Shown piece after piece: positions 25,966 to 34,827 of a stretch of 64,000 nt of DNA (position 1 is its first letter; each line of letters begins with the position of its first letter). A model generated the notes under the pieces. The model was given only the letters and a program-made list of their open reading frames with translations, did not search any database and was not told the origin of the DNA. Both the position numbers and the translations under genes were made by a program. Origin of the DNA: DAOPJM01 sp035399665 (GTDB lineage Bacteria > Bacillota > Clostridia > Christensenellales > CAG-138); the NCBI GenBank assembly GCA_035399665.1, contig DAOPJM010000005.1, positions 1-64,000 on the forward strand, read 5' to 3'.

Positions 25966-27635
25966 TACGGTATAAAAGGCTCGCTCGTAACGACGGGCGG
26001 GTCGGTAATCAGAGGCGGATCGGTAATCGCGGGCGTAGGCGTGGCGTCTACCATGGTGCCGACGGTGTGCTGCTCCTGGATCATCTCGTAGATAGTGATC
26101 TCGGTGTACACCGTCTTGACAAACACGTTGTCCACATAGAGATCGACATAGGTTTTCACCTTGTAGTAGTCGTGAGCCTTGCGGGTTATTACGTCGTAAG
26201 TCACAGGCTGGGTCTTGTCCTCGATGTACTCCGGAGTGTCAGCTACGATATGCTCCAGTATTTCATTTCTCAGGCGGTAATCGACGCCGGAGCCAAGGCT
26301 CTCGCCGTAGATTTCCACGTTGATGTCGCGCTTTCTGGAGCTTTCAGCGTTGCGCGTGACATAGATGAGAACATATATGTTGGTGGTGTAGTTGTTGCGG
26401 AACCTAAAGTCGATGTGGCCGTAGTCCACGGTCGCGTCAAAGCCCAAGCCGTCCTCATATCTCGCCGTAACGTAGTCGGAGGGGATGGAGTGAGCCTTGC
26501 GCTCGATTATCTCGACATTCGCCTTTAGGAGGGCGTTGAACATAGTCGTGGATATCTGGCATACGCCGCCGCCGGTTTCCTTACGGTAGCTCTTGTCATA
26601 TACGGCGTTGGCGTAAGCCCAGCCGTTGGCCTCGCTGCGGTTGCCCGTGGCTCCGTTGAAGCTGAAGATCTGACCCGGCTCAAGCTCGATGTACTGCATC
26701 ATGGCGGCGGCCTTGGTGATGTTGACGTCCCTTGCGATGACGTTCTCAACCTCCGCCGCGGTCATGCTGTCCACGCCCTTGAAGCGGTAGGTGGTGGAGT
26801 AGCTTGCGAGCAGAGTGCGCTCACTCTTGAGCATCGCGGCGGTGACTGCGGGTTCGGACACCGTGACCTTTGGGGTGATGGTAACTACGGTTTGACCGCC
26901 CGTGAGCGCCGTGGTAATCTCCTCGATTACCGCGTCGTAGTCAAGCTGCATACCGTTGGTACCCTCGGTGTACTCAAAGTAGGGTATGGTCATATCGCCC
27001 GTACCAAGCTTGGTGGCAACGGTGACGGTGGCGTTGGTGGCATGATTGGGGATAGTCTCGTTTATCTTGGTGAGCTTCTCGGTCAGGACGTCCGTGTCCA
27101 CGGCAATGGCGGCTTCAACGGCATGGTTAGCGGGGGAAGCTGCAAGCTCGGCGACGGCGGACTCAATATCATAGTGAGCGCCCATGTCCTCGGCTGACAG
27201 GGTGGTATTTATATATTCGTTGGAGAGGGTGACGGCGATGGACGACAGCCCCTCTAAAAGGCGTGCTTCAAGTGTAGTCTTGGCTTGGGCGACGGTAAGC
27301 CCGCCGACGGAGACGCCGTTCACGGAAACGCCTGCGGGCAGCAGGGTTGAGTCCGTATAATCGCCGGAGGGCGTGGTGGTCGGATTGTCGGTAGCGTAGG
27401 CAATGATGTCCTCGTTGCCGGTCTTGTTGACAAGCATGATTATAGCAAACACAAGCAGACCAACGCACAGCGTCAGGAACGCGACTGACAGTGCGGTGGC
27501 CTTTATGCGCTTTTTGCGTTTTGCCGCCTGGCGAGCCGCGGCACGGCGTTTTGCCGCCGCGACCTCTGAGGGCGATTTTGACCTATCCTGCGAATTCGCC
27601 GATGAGGACCTGTTCACTTGATTTTTTTCGTACAT
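25965..27635 (-). CDS. VanW-family cell-envelope protein
   Basis: The chosen ATG at 27635 gives 556 residues; the TTG five codons earlier lies inside the -10 box. A basic, Ser/Arg-rich cytoplasmic start precedes one membrane segment (about residues 45-70). Peptidoglycan-binding_4-like beta/helical repeats occupy about 100-290, then the VanW domain (about 320-440: FSFNGATGNR, YRKETGGGVCQIST, SIPSDYV, DFRFRNN), and a G5-like end with a Pro/Thr tail (TPAITDPP). VanW proteins accompany some vancomycin-resistance clusters, but the wider family has no proven activity. No other van gene is present. Confidence 0.9.
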   Translation of the reverse strand: MYEKNQVNRSSSANSQDRSKSPSEVAAAKRRAAARQAAKRKKRIKATALSVAFLTLCVGLLVFAIIMLVNKTGNEDIIAYATDNPTTTPSGDYTDSTLLPAGVSVNGVSVGGLTVAQAKTTLEARLLEGLSSIAVTLSNEYINTTLSAEDMGAHYDIESAVAELAASPANHAVEAAIAVDTDVLTEKLTKINETIPNHATNATVTVATKLGTGDMTIPYFEYTEGTNGMQLDYDAVIEEITTALTGGQTVVTITPKVTVSEPAVTAAMLKSERTLLASYSTTYRFKGVDSMTAAEVENVIARDVNITKAAAMMQYIELEPGQIFSFNGATGNRSEANGWAYANAVYDKSYRKETGGGVCQISTTMFNALLKANVEIIERKAHSIPSDYVTARYEDGLGFDATVDYGHIDFRFRNNYTTNIYVLIYVTRNAESSRKRDINVEIYGESLGSGVDYRLRNEILEHIVADTPEYIEDKTQPVTYDVITRKAHDYYKVKTYVDLYVDNVFVKTVYTEITIYEMIQEQHTVGTMVDATPTPAITDPPLITDPPVVTSEPFIP

Positions 27636-27641
27636 GGCGTT

Positions 27642-27670
27642 ATTATACAATAGCCGTGGAAATCAAGCAA
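27642..27670 (-). promoter_or_regulatory. vanW promoter implying a leaderless transcript
   Basis: On the minus strand TTGCTT (27665-27670), 17 bp, and a perfect TATAAT (27642-27647) lie only six bases ahead of the ATG at 27635. Transcription would begin at or next to the A of ATG, and no ribosome binding site exists. Confidence 0.55.
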
Positions 27671-27718
27671 CTGATTCCACAAATTTTCCGAGGAAATTTC
27701 ACAAACGGGGGAGGATTC

Positions 27719-28180
27719 ATGTTTCACATAGTCTTGGTGGAGCCGGAAATACCGCAAAACACGGGCAATATTGCCAGAACCTGCAGGGTGACGGGCAGCG
27801 CGCTGCACCTTGTAAGGCCGTTGGGCTTTGAGATAGACGACAAAAAGCTTAAACGCGCCGGACTTGATTACTGGAACGAGCTTGAGCTGTACTATCATGA
27901 CAGCCTTGACGAGCTGCTGAGGGCTTACCCCAAGGGGCGGTTTTTCTGCCTTTCCACCCACGCAAACAAGCGCTATTCCGACGCCGAGTTTCGCGACGGG
28001 GACTTCCTTGTATTCGGCAAGGAGACGGCGGGGCTTGGGTCAAGGGTTTTGACGGAGCACGCCGACATGAGCTTTCGCATCCCCATGGGGGATGGTATGC
28101 GCTCCTTGAACCTCTCCAACTCCGTGGCTCTGGTTTTGTATGAAGCCCTTCGCCAAAATGACTATTTTGGGATGGTGTAG
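27719..28180 (+). CDS. trmL: tRNA (cytidine-34 2'-O)-methyltransferase
   Basis: The ATG after GGGGGAGGATTC gives 153 residues, typical of this SPOUT enzyme, which methylates the wobble base of certain tRNA-Leu species. The knot motifs are intact: EPEIPQNTGNIARTC, LVFGKETAGL (as FLVFGKETAGLG), and the C-terminal RIPMGDGMRSLNLSNSVALVLYE. It is divergent from vanW. Confidence 0.92.
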   Translation: MFHIVLVEPEIPQNTGNIARTCRVTGSALHLVRPLGFEIDDKKLKRAGLDYWNELELYYHDSLDELLRAYPKGRFFCLSTHANKRYSDAEFRDGDFLVFGKETAGLGSRVLTEHADMSFRIPMGDGMRSLNLSNSVALVLYEALRQNDYFGMV

Positions 28181-28212
28181 CCAAAAATATAGGAATAATT
28201 TAAAAAAAACAC

Positions 28213-28241
28213 TTGCATTGCCCCTTTGTGTGTGGTAATAT
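28213..28241 (+). promoter_or_regulatory. rpmB promoter
   Basis: TTGCAT (28213-28218), 17 bp, TAATAT (28236-28241). GAAGGAGGT and the ATG at 28278 follow. A stretch of eight A lies just upstream (about 28202-28209). Confidence 0.7.
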
Positions 28242-28277
28242 CCATCTGTTCGAGATTTTGTGAAGGAGGTGGACTGC

Positions 28278-28469
28278 ATGGGTAAGTACTGTGAAGTCTG
28301 CAACAAAGGGACCATGTCCGGCAATAACGTCAGCCATTCCAACCGTAAGAGCAGACGCAGCTGGGCTCCTAACATTCAGACGGTTCATGTGATCGTGAAT
28401 GGCACGACTCGCAAGATGAACGTTTGCACTCGTTGCCTGCGTTCCGGCAAGGTCGTCCGCAGCGTCTGA
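28278..28469 (+). CDS. rpmB: 50S ribosomal protein L28, zinc-binding form
   Basis: This 63-residue ribosomal protein starts MGKYCEVCNKG after GAAGGAGGT; an in-frame ATG 18 bases upstream lies before the ribosome binding site. Two CxxC pairs (CEVC and CTRC) mark the zinc-binding C+ form. SHSNRKSRRSW is the family core. It has its own promoter and terminator, so it is a single-gene unit. Confidence 0.97.
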   Translation: MGKYCEVCNKGTMSGNNVSHSNRKSRRSWAPNIQTVHVIVNGTTRKMNVCTRCLRSGKVVRSV

Positions 28470-28498
28470 TTGTAGTGCGATCATAGTTGGCATCATTT

Positions 28499-28523
28499 AA
28501 GGGAGCTGATGAGGCTCCCTTTT
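28499..28523 (+). terminator. rpmB terminator
   Basis: AAGGGAGC/GCTCCCTT form a stem with a 7-nt loop, followed by TTTA. It lies about 30 bp after the rpmB stop. Confidence 0.85.
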
Positions 28524-28567
28524 ATGCGTTACAGTAAAATCGAAGCTTAAGCCATAAAGAGGGTATC

Positions 28568-29326
28568 ATGATAATAACGTCCAAAGCCAACGAAACCATT
28601 AAAGACCTGAAGCGTCTGCGCCTCGGCAAGTATCGGGAGGAGACGGGTCTGCACCTTGCCAAGGGCGACAAGCTGGTTTTGGACATTGTCGCGAACGGAA
28701 TGCAGGTGGACACGCTCGTGGTCACGGAGGGCTATGACTGCCCCGAGCTTCCCGCAAGGCGTCGTATCGTGGTGTCCGAGCAGGTCATGGCGGAACTTTC
28801 GGAAATGCCCTCGCCCCAGCATCTTGCCGCCGCCGTAGTGACGCCCGACACACGCTGCCCCGAAGCTTATCCCGACGGGCTTGTCGTAGTGTTAGAGTGC
28901 GTGCAGGACAGCGGCAATGTCGGCACGGTCATTCGCAGCGCCGACGCTTTGGGTGCGGCCTGCGTGCTGCTCAGCCCCGACAGCGCGGATCCCTTCGCGT
29001 CCAAGACCCTCAGAGCCTCTATGGGCTCTTGTTACAATATCCCCGTGTATATCGGAGATATTCAAGCCGAGATAAAGAAGATGTTGGCTCATGGCGCAGT
29101 ATGCATATGCGGCGACCTAAGGGGAGAGCCGGAGCTGCCCGAAACCGCTGACAGGACGGCCATTGTCATAGGCAACGAAGGCAATGGCGTGACGGAGGAG
29201 ACCGCAAAGCTCTGCCGCAGGTATCGTATGCCTATATTGGGCAAGGCCGAATCCCTGAACGCCGCCGTGTTCTCCGCGCTGATGATTGACAGGCTTGTGC
29301 AAAGACAGCTTGGACGAAAGCCATAA
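28568..29326 (+). CDS. SpoU-family rRNA 2'-O-methyltransferase (RlmB/TrmH-like)
   Basis: This 252-residue SPOUT methyltransferase has an N-terminal substrate-binding domain (MIITSKANETIKDLKRL...LAKGDKLV) and a SPOUT domain from about residue 100. The motifs are QDSGNVGTVIRSADALGA, AIVIGNEGNGV and ILGKAESLNAAVFSALM. It probably methylates a ribose in 23S rRNA; the exact target cannot be read from sequence. AGAGGGTATC precedes the ATG. Confidence 0.88.
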   Translation: MIITSKANETIKDLKRLRLGKYREETGLHLAKGDKLVLDIVANGMQVDTLVVTEGYDCPELPARRRIVVSEQVMAELSEMPSPQHLAAAVVTPDTRCPEAYPDGLVVVLECVQDSGNVGTVIRSADALGAACVLLSPDSADPFASKTLRASMGSCYNIPVYIGDIQAEIKKMLAHGAVCICGDLRGEPELPETADRTAIVIGNEGNGVTEETAKLCRRYRMPILGKAESLNAAVFSALMIDRLVQRQLGRKP

Positions 29327-29350
29327 TCGCATAAGAATAACGACAGCCAA

Positions 29351-29386
29351 TAAAGCGCGTCCTCTGTTTTTGGGGGCGCGCTTTAT
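29351..29386. terminator. Bidirectional terminator
   Basis: TAAAGCGCG and CGCGCTTTA pair, extended by CCTC/GGGG, around a TGTTTTT loop. It lies about 25 bp past the methyltransferase stop and faces the convergent metallophosphoesterase. Confidence 0.75.
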
Positions 29387-29473
29387 CAGTCGCGGGAACG
29401 TCGGGAGGAGGTTAATGAAGAACGCTTTTGTCGAGGAAGCTTTTTTTATGGAGAGCGGGCGATAGGCCAAGCC

Positions 29474-30547
29474 CTAAAAGGCGTCGCGTATGGTGAAGGT
29501 GTCCTTTATCTCGTCCTCGTCCGTATAGTAGTTGAAATCATCCAGGAAGGGCGAATAGGTTGTTACGGCGATGTTGCGGGTCAGGGGGTTGAACATCAGT
29601 ATGCGAAGATACCCAAGCCCCGCTTCACGGTCGTCTTGGAAGTTGTACATCATGGCCGTGACGCTGCGCGAGCCGGAGTCATACCACCTTGTAACGCAGA
29701 CGGAGCCGCCCGCGTGTCCGCAAAGCACAAGGCGAACGTTGGGATTGACGTTGACTATGAGGCTGTCCACCAGCTTGCCGTTGCCGCTCAGACTTCCGTC
29801 ATCCTTTAGGTAGTTGTGTATCACGATTATGGCGACACAATCCTTGTGGTCATAGAGGGCGCGGTTGACCCACTGAACGTAGTCCGTGTCGGTCTGCCAG
29901 CCTATACCGACTATGATAAAGTCCGTTCCGCCCGCGTTTAGGGTTCGGTACCAGCATACCCCGCCCTTGTAGTCGGAGTTCTCCTTGCCCTCGGTGCAAA
30001 GCGCAAAGGAGCTGTAAATCTCGTATTCGGCAAGGTCGGCGCCAACGTCGTGATTGCCCGCGACGCAGTAAAGGGGGAGCTGCTCCTTTATCGAGCTGAA
30101 GGAGGGAACGATGTTCTTCCACTGCCTTTCATCGCTGCGCTTATCCACTATGTCGCCTGTTTGCAGCAGGGCGACTACGGAGTGTTCTTCATAGGAGGCG
30201 CAGACGTAACGCGCCATGGCGGTCAGCACCGAGGGGAGGCGGTAGGCGTAGATTTGCGTATCGCTTATCCAGTAGAAGCCGAACGGCGTGGGTACGGGGG
30301 AGGGTGTGGGCGACAGCGTGGGCACGGGCGAGGGGGTGAGCATGAGCGCTTCGGGTGAATCCGTCGCGCTCGGAGCGGCCAGCCTGATATGGACAACCTT
30401 GCCTTCGATAGTAATGCTTTCGGCGGCGGCGCCTGCGGACAAGCGAACGCCGGCGTCGTTTGATCTGAGGCTTTCGCGCACGGCAAGCACACAGAGCAAC
30501 GCGACCAGACAGAGCCACAGACCGCGTATGAGCCAAGCCTTCTTCAT
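29474..30547 (-). CDS. Secreted or anchored calcineurin-like metallophosphoesterase
   Basis: The ATG at 30547 (MKKAWLIRG) gives 357 residues; a start 42 bases upstream would put charged residues ahead of the signal segment. Residues 8-26 are a signal or anchor. A Pro/Thr/Ser linker (TPSPVPTLSPTPSPVPTP, about 75-95) leads to the catalytic domain. The metal motifs read ISDTQ (in place of D-x-H), TGDIVD, GNHD, VIHNY and CGHAGG. The substrate is unknown. It shares domain order and linker style with the gene at 46372-47505, so the two are probably paralogues. Confidence 0.87.
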   Translation of the reverse strand: MKKAWLIRGLWLCLVALLCVLAVRESLRSNDAGVRLSAGAAAESITIEGKVVHIRLAAPSATDSPEALMLTPSPVPTLSPTPSPVPTPFGFYWISDTQIYAYRLPSVLTAMARYVCASYEEHSVVALLQTGDIVDKRSDERQWKNIVPSFSSIKEQLPLYCVAGNHDVGADLAEYEIYSSFALCTEGKENSDYKGGVCWYRTLNAGGTDFIIVGIGWQTDTDYVQWVNRALYDHKDCVAIIVIHNYLKDDGSLSGNGKLVDSLIVNVNPNVRLVLCGHAGGSVCVTRWYDSGSRSVTAMMYNFQDDREAGLGYLRILMFNPLTRNIAVTTYSPFLDDFNYYTDEDEIKDTFTIRDAF

Positions 30548-30724
30548 TGGAGTACCTGCTTTCCTTTTGATGTAGGGTGAGCATAGCATGAGAAAAAAGT
30601 CGAATGGGCTTTTCGCCCTTCTTCGACCCTGTTACTTTTCTGTGAACCACGCTTTCGCCACGCTTCCCTTTTTATCGTTTTTTTCCTCACAGCGGCAAAA
30701 ACACTATTTATTCTTCATGAAACA

Positions 30725-30733
30725 TGCTATAAT
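30725..30733 (+). promoter_or_regulatory. Extended -10 promoter of the UMF1-type transporter
   Basis: TGCTATAAT is an extended -10 with a perfect TATAAT at 30728-30733. The -35 is weak. TGGAGGTATAAG and the GTG at 30760 follow. Confidence 0.6.
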
Positions 30734-30759
30734 AGGATATTCATTTGTGGAGGTATAAG

Positions 30760-32523
30760 GTGGAAACTAAGACTAAACGGGGGCTTGGCAAGATATGGAA
30801 CAGCTTTACCAAGCAGGAACGCAGCTGGATAGCCTACGACTGGGCTAACTCCATTTACGCCACCAACATAATGGCGGCTATCTTTCCCATCTACTACGCC
30901 ATGGTTGCAACCGACCTCGGAAACAAGTGGTACGGCATAGGCGTGTCCCTGTCGTCGCTGATAGTCGCGATACTGTCGCCTATCCTGGGCGCGGTGGGCG
31001 ATATCAAGGGCTATAAGAAGAAGCTGCTCACGGCATTTATGCTTATCGGCGTTATCTTCACGGCGGTAATGGCGATATTCGATAATTGGCAGATGATGCT
31101 TATCGGCTACGTCATTTCGCACATCGGCTTCTCCGGCTCCTGCGTGTTCTACGACTCCTTCCTGACCGACGTCACAACCTCGGACAGGGTGGACAGGGTC
31201 TCCGCATGGGGCTATGCCATGGGCTACATCGGCGGCAGCACCATTCCCTTCATCATTTCTATCGCGGTGCTTCTGCTCTGTAATTACAATACCTTCTCAC
31301 TCAAATTCTCCCTGCTGATTGTTTCCGTGTGGTGGCTGCTGTTCTCCATCCCAATACTAAGAAACGTCAAACAGGTGCATTACATCGAGGCGAAAGCCGC
31401 GAGCATAGCCAAGACAGCGTGGAAGAACTTCCTCACGACTATCAAGGGCATATTCAAGAACCATGGGCTGCTCATCTTCCTGCTTGCCTACTTCTTCTAC
31501 ATCGACGGCGTGGGTACCATCATCTCCCTTGCGACAAACTACGGCACAACCTTGGGCCTCGGCACTACGGGCATGATTTTGGCTTTGCTTGTCACACAGA
31601 TTGTAGCGGTTCCCTGCTCCATACTGTTCTCAAGGCTTGCCAAAAAGTTCCACTCCATTCGCATGATAATCTTTGCGATAATCGTGTACTTCTGCATTAC
31701 CCTTGTTGGATTCTTCATGGGGCGCATGGTGGAGCCTTGCCAGATTGAGTACCGCACGGCGGCGCAGACAGCGCTTTCGGCCTATATGCCGAGCGACTTA
31801 ACTAAGCAGGACCAGGCTATATGGGACGAGGTCGCGGAGAGCATAGAGACTGACGGCATGGACCTCATCTCCAAGCAGGATCAGGCTCCCGCCGAGGGCG
31901 AAGCCGATGTGAACGAACGCTATGAGGCTTACTTTGGGCTGTATGAGCAGGGCGAGGAGTACTACAAGCCCACAGGACTTATCTCCAAGGCCATGATAAG
32001 GATGGAGGACCCAAATTCGGAATACTACAACGACAGCCAGTACACCCAGTACGAGTTCTCAAGCGAGGAGGCAAGGGCGTCTGTCTACGCGGCGTTGGAC
32101 GCTGTGAGAACCGATACCACCTTTGTGGATGAGGTCATGGACACGGACTTCGAGCAGCGCAGCGTCGCGGCGGCGGGGTCGGCCGCAATACTGTTCTGGG
32201 TGCTTGCCGCCATGGTCGGCACGGTGCAGGGCGGCATTCAGGCTCTGTCCCGCTCTTACTACGCCAAGCTGGTTCCGCCCAAGCACTCCAATGAGTACTT
32301 CGGCTTCTTCGATATCTTCGCCAAGTTCGCGGCCGTCATGGGGCCCGCGCTGTACGCAGGGTGCTATATGCTCACGGGCAGGGCTTCCTACGGCATACTG
32401 AGCCTGCTCATACTGTTCATGGCGGGCGCGCTGCTGCTGATTTTAGGCGGGAGGAAGCTTAAGACGACCGAAAATGAGATACTCGCCGAACGCGCCGCCG
32501 AGGGTCTGTCGGAGGAAGGCTGA
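30760..32523 (+). CDS. UMF1-type MFS transporter with large extracellular insertion
   Basis: The GTG at 30760 has GGAGGT five bases upstream and gives 587 residues. The N-terminal signature (ERSWIAYDWANSIYATNIMAAIFP) is that of the UMF1/Atg22-like MFS family. I count twelve hydrophobic segments. Between the ninth (ending about residue 320) and the tenth (from about 470) lies a hydrophilic, acidic insertion of about 150 residues, which by topology should be outside the cell. Homologues I know are nearer 420-450 residues. The substrate is unknown. Its stop overlaps the start of the next gene. Confidence 0.85.
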   Translation: METKTKRGLGKIWNSFTKQERSWIAYDWANSIYATNIMAAIFPIYYAMVATDLGNKWYGIGVSLSSLIVAILSPILGAVGDIKGYKKKLLTAFMLIGVIFTAVMAIFDNWQMMLIGYVISHIGFSGSCVFYDSFLTDVTTSDRVDRVSAWGYAMGYIGGSTIPFIISIAVLLLCNYNTFSLKFSLLIVSVWWLLFSIPILRNVKQVHYIEAKAASIAKTAWKNFLTTIKGIFKNHGLLIFLLAYFFYIDGVGTIISLATNYGTTLGLGTTGMILALLVTQIVAVPCSILFSRLAKKFHSIRMIIFAIIVYFCITLVGFFMGRMVEPCQIEYRTAAQTALSAYMPSDLTKQDQAIWDEVAESIETDGMDLISKQDQAPAEGEADVNERYEAYFGLYEQGEEYYKPTGLISKAMIRMEDPNSEYYNDSQYTQYEFSSEEARASVYAALDAVRTDTTFVDEVMDTDFEQRSVAAAGSAAILFWVLAAMVGTVQGGIQALSRSYYAKLVPPKHSNEYFGFFDIFAKFAAVMGPALYAGCYMLTGRASYGILSLLILFMAGALLLILGGRKLKTTENEILAERAAEGLSEEG

Positions 32524-33488
32524 TGGCACAGGGTCTCATGCCGCGCCTTGACGCCTTCATCGCGCAGAACAGGATCATAGCTTCGGAGTTCCCCTTGAAT
32601 TCGCGCACGACGCTTGCGCTTTCGGCGCTGCTCCTCAACATGGACGGCTTGACCGCCACGAAGGAACAGCTCAAGGCGGCTCATGCCATATTCAAGCGGG
32701 AGACGCCTGCAATCTCGTTCTTTCGGGGTCTTGGCATGGCTCCCATAGTGACCAAGCTTGCCGTGAGGGATGATCCCGAGGGCTGGATGACGAGCGCTAA
32801 GGCCGCCTATGAGGTCTTGAAGGACGAGGGCTTCCCCCGTTCGGACTACCTTGCGCTCATGGCCTTCTTAATAGCCAAGACAGGCGACAGAGTGACGGAG
32901 CTTGCCCATAAAGGCATGGAGCTGTACCGCGACAGGCGGAAGCTGCACCCCATGACGACAAGCTCGGAGGACGCCTGCTACGCGCTGTTTCGCGCCTTGT
33001 ATAAGCCCGACCTAAAGCTTTCGGAGGAGGCCGAGCTTGCGGCGGAGAGCGATATGAAAGGCAAGCTGCCAAAGGCCGCCATGCGCTCCTTAGGTCAGAT
33101 ATTCTCCGTGGGCGATGAGCCTGAGAGATTGGGCGAAAAGGCCGCGCTGCTTGTCAACGCCCTGCGCGAGGCGAAGCTGCGCCTTTCGGATGATTGCTGC
33201 GTTGCCGCGGCTCCGCTGTGCTTTATTTGGGACGACGTCGGGCAGACAGTAGCCGAGGCCGCCGAGCTGGACGCGGTGCTGCGCCGTCAGAAGGGCTTCT
33301 CCGACTGGGGCATAGGCAGGGACGCAAGGCTTGCGACCGCGTTGACACTGATAGCTTCGGACAGGCTCACAGGGGTTGAGGACGCGAAGAAGCACTCCAA
33401 GCTGCGCGACATCCTTCAGATTACGACAGCGATTACGCTCACGGGCGAGGCGGCAAGAGCAACCGCGGCCGCGCTTCCGGGGGTATAG
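32523..33488 (+). CDS. DUF4003-like protein
   Basis: This 321-residue soluble, mostly helical protein begins with the TGATG overlap to the transporter, so they are coupled. The sequence (FPLNSRTTLALSALLL, AAHAIFKRETPAISFFRG, SDYLALMAFLIA, and a central HPMTTSSEDACYALF) fits the DUF4003 family, from memory. No catalytic motif is evident. Coupling to the transporter suggests a linked role, but nothing in the sequence says which. Confidence 0.6.
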   Translation: MAQGLMPRLDAFIAQNRIIASEFPLNSRTTLALSALLLNMDGLTATKEQLKAAHAIFKRETPAISFFRGLGMAPIVTKLAVRDDPEGWMTSAKAAYEVLKDEGFPRSDYLALMAFLIAKTGDRVTELAHKGMELYRDRRKLHPMTTSSEDACYALFRALYKPDLKLSEEAELAAESDMKGKLPKAAMRSLGQIFSVGDEPERLGEKAALLVNALREAKLRLSDDCCVAAAPLCFIWDDVGQTVAEAAELDAVLRRQKGFSDWGIGRDARLATALTLIASDRLTGVEDAKKHSKLRDILQITTAITLTGEAARATAAALPGV

Positions 33489-33499
33489 ACCGTATTGCT

Positions 33500-33528
33500 G
33501 CGGGGCGATAAAAAGCCCCGCTTTATTC
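33500..33528 (+). terminator. Terminator after the DUF4003-like gene
   Basis: GCGGGGC/GCCCCGC with an 8-nt loop, followed by TTTATT. It separates the transporter operon from the peptidase operon. Confidence 0.8.
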
Positions 33529-33597
33529 TGCGGCAAAGGCTGCCGTATTAAGAGGAGCAATTTAGTAAGACAACATCAACGATTAGGAGGCTGCAAC

Positions 33598-34827
33598 ATG
33601 AACGCTAAACTGAACGAATACGCAAGGCTGTTGGTCGAGGTCGGCATTAACATCCAAAAGGGTCAGCGCTTGGTCATAACCTGCCCCACGGAATGGGCGG
33701 AGTTTGGCCGCGCCTGCGCCAAGATAGCCTATGAGAACGGCTGCAAGGAGGTCGTCATGCGCTGGACGGATGAGCAGACCTCACGATTGCGCCTGCTCTA
33801 TGGGGAGGATTCCATCTTCGACGAAGTGCCGGAATATATCGTGCGCTTTTTCACCGACTACGCCAAGGAGGGCGCGGCGCGGCTCGTCCTGAATTCGGGC
33901 GACCCAATGGCGTTTGCGGGCGTGGATATGGACAGGCTGTCCCGTTCACAAAAGTCCGAAATGCTGGCTTTGCGCGAGTACCGCGAGCTTGCGTTCAAGA
34001 ACATCGCACAGTGGAGCATAGGCTGTCTCGTTTCACCCGCGTGGGCCAAGACGGTGTATCCCGACTTGGATGAGGCCGAGGCGATTGACAGGCTGTGGGA
34101 CGACATCTTCATGGCGGTGCGCGTCAAGGGCGACAACAAAGCGGTGGAGGCTTGGCAGCAGCATATCGACAACCTGAAGCTTCGCTGTGATTGGCTCAAC
34201 TCCCTGCACCTAAAGTACCTGCACTACAAGAGCGGAATAGGCACCGACTTTACGCTTCGCCTTGCCGAGGATAATGTCTGGTGCGGCGGCGGCGACACGA
34301 CCACGGGCGGGGTATACTTTATGCCGAATATGCCCACGGAGGAGATATTCAGCGCACCGCATACGCATGGCTCGTCGGGCGTGATAGTCGCGTCCATGCC
34401 ACTTTGCTATGGCGGAAGTATGATAGAGAACATCCGCATGACCGTCGAGGACGGCAGGATTGTATCCGCGACCGCAACGGCGGGCGAGCAGCTGCTCAAC
34501 GAGCTGCTGAATACCGACGAGGGCGCGTCAAGGTTCGGTGAAGTGGCTCTTGTACCCTTTGATTCACCCATCAGCAACACGGGAACGCTGTTCTACAAGA
34601 CCCTGTTCGACGAGAACGCTTCCTGCCACTTCGCGTTCGGAAAGGCTTACCCTGACACCGTCGCGGGCGGCGGCGGGATGAGCAATGAGGAGCTTAAGGC
34701 TCACGGCGTGAACAACTCCGCAGTGCATGTGGACTTCATGGTCGGCACCGCTGACCTTGAGATTACGGGCTTCGACGCGGAAGGCAGGGGTACTCCCATA
34801 TTCAGGAACGGAGGCTTCACAAAATGA
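33598..34827 (+). CDS. M29-family aminopeptidase
   Basis: The ATG after TTAGGAGGCTGCAAC gives 409 residues, the family length. Features of the M29 (AmpS/aminopeptidase T) metallopeptidases are present: an N-terminal GINIQKGQRLVI, the metal-binding MPTEEIFSAPHTHGSSG region (Glu, then His), GVNNSAVHVDFMVG (His, Asp) and the dimer interface. It would release N-terminal residues from peptides in the cytosol. Its stop overlaps the start of the next gene by four bases. Confidence 0.9.
   Translation: MNAKLNEYARLLVEVGINIQKGQRLVITCPTEWAEFGRACAKIAYENGCKEVVMRWTDEQTSRLRLLYGEDSIFDEVPEYIVRFFTDYAKEGAARLVLNSGDPMAFAGVDMDRLSRSQKSEMLALREYRELAFKNIAQWSIGCLVSPAWAKTVYPDLDEAEAIDRLWDDIFMAVRVKGDNKAVEAWQQHIDNLKLRCDWLNSLHLKYLHYKSGIGTDFTLRLAEDNVWCGGGDTTTGGVYFMPNMPTEEIFSAPHTHGSSGVIVASMPLCYGGSMIENIRMTVEDGRIVSATATAGEQLLNELLNTDEGASRFGEVALVPFDSPISNTGTLFYKTLFDENASCHFAFGKAYPDTVAGGGGMSNEELKAHGVNNSAVHVDFMVGTADLEITGFDAEGRGTPIFRNGGFTK

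Noticed and set aside
25965..27635. Vancomycin-resistance locus
   Set aside because: Only a vanW-like gene is present; vanH, vanA/B, vanX and vanRS are absent, and chromosomal VanW-family genes are common in Clostridia.
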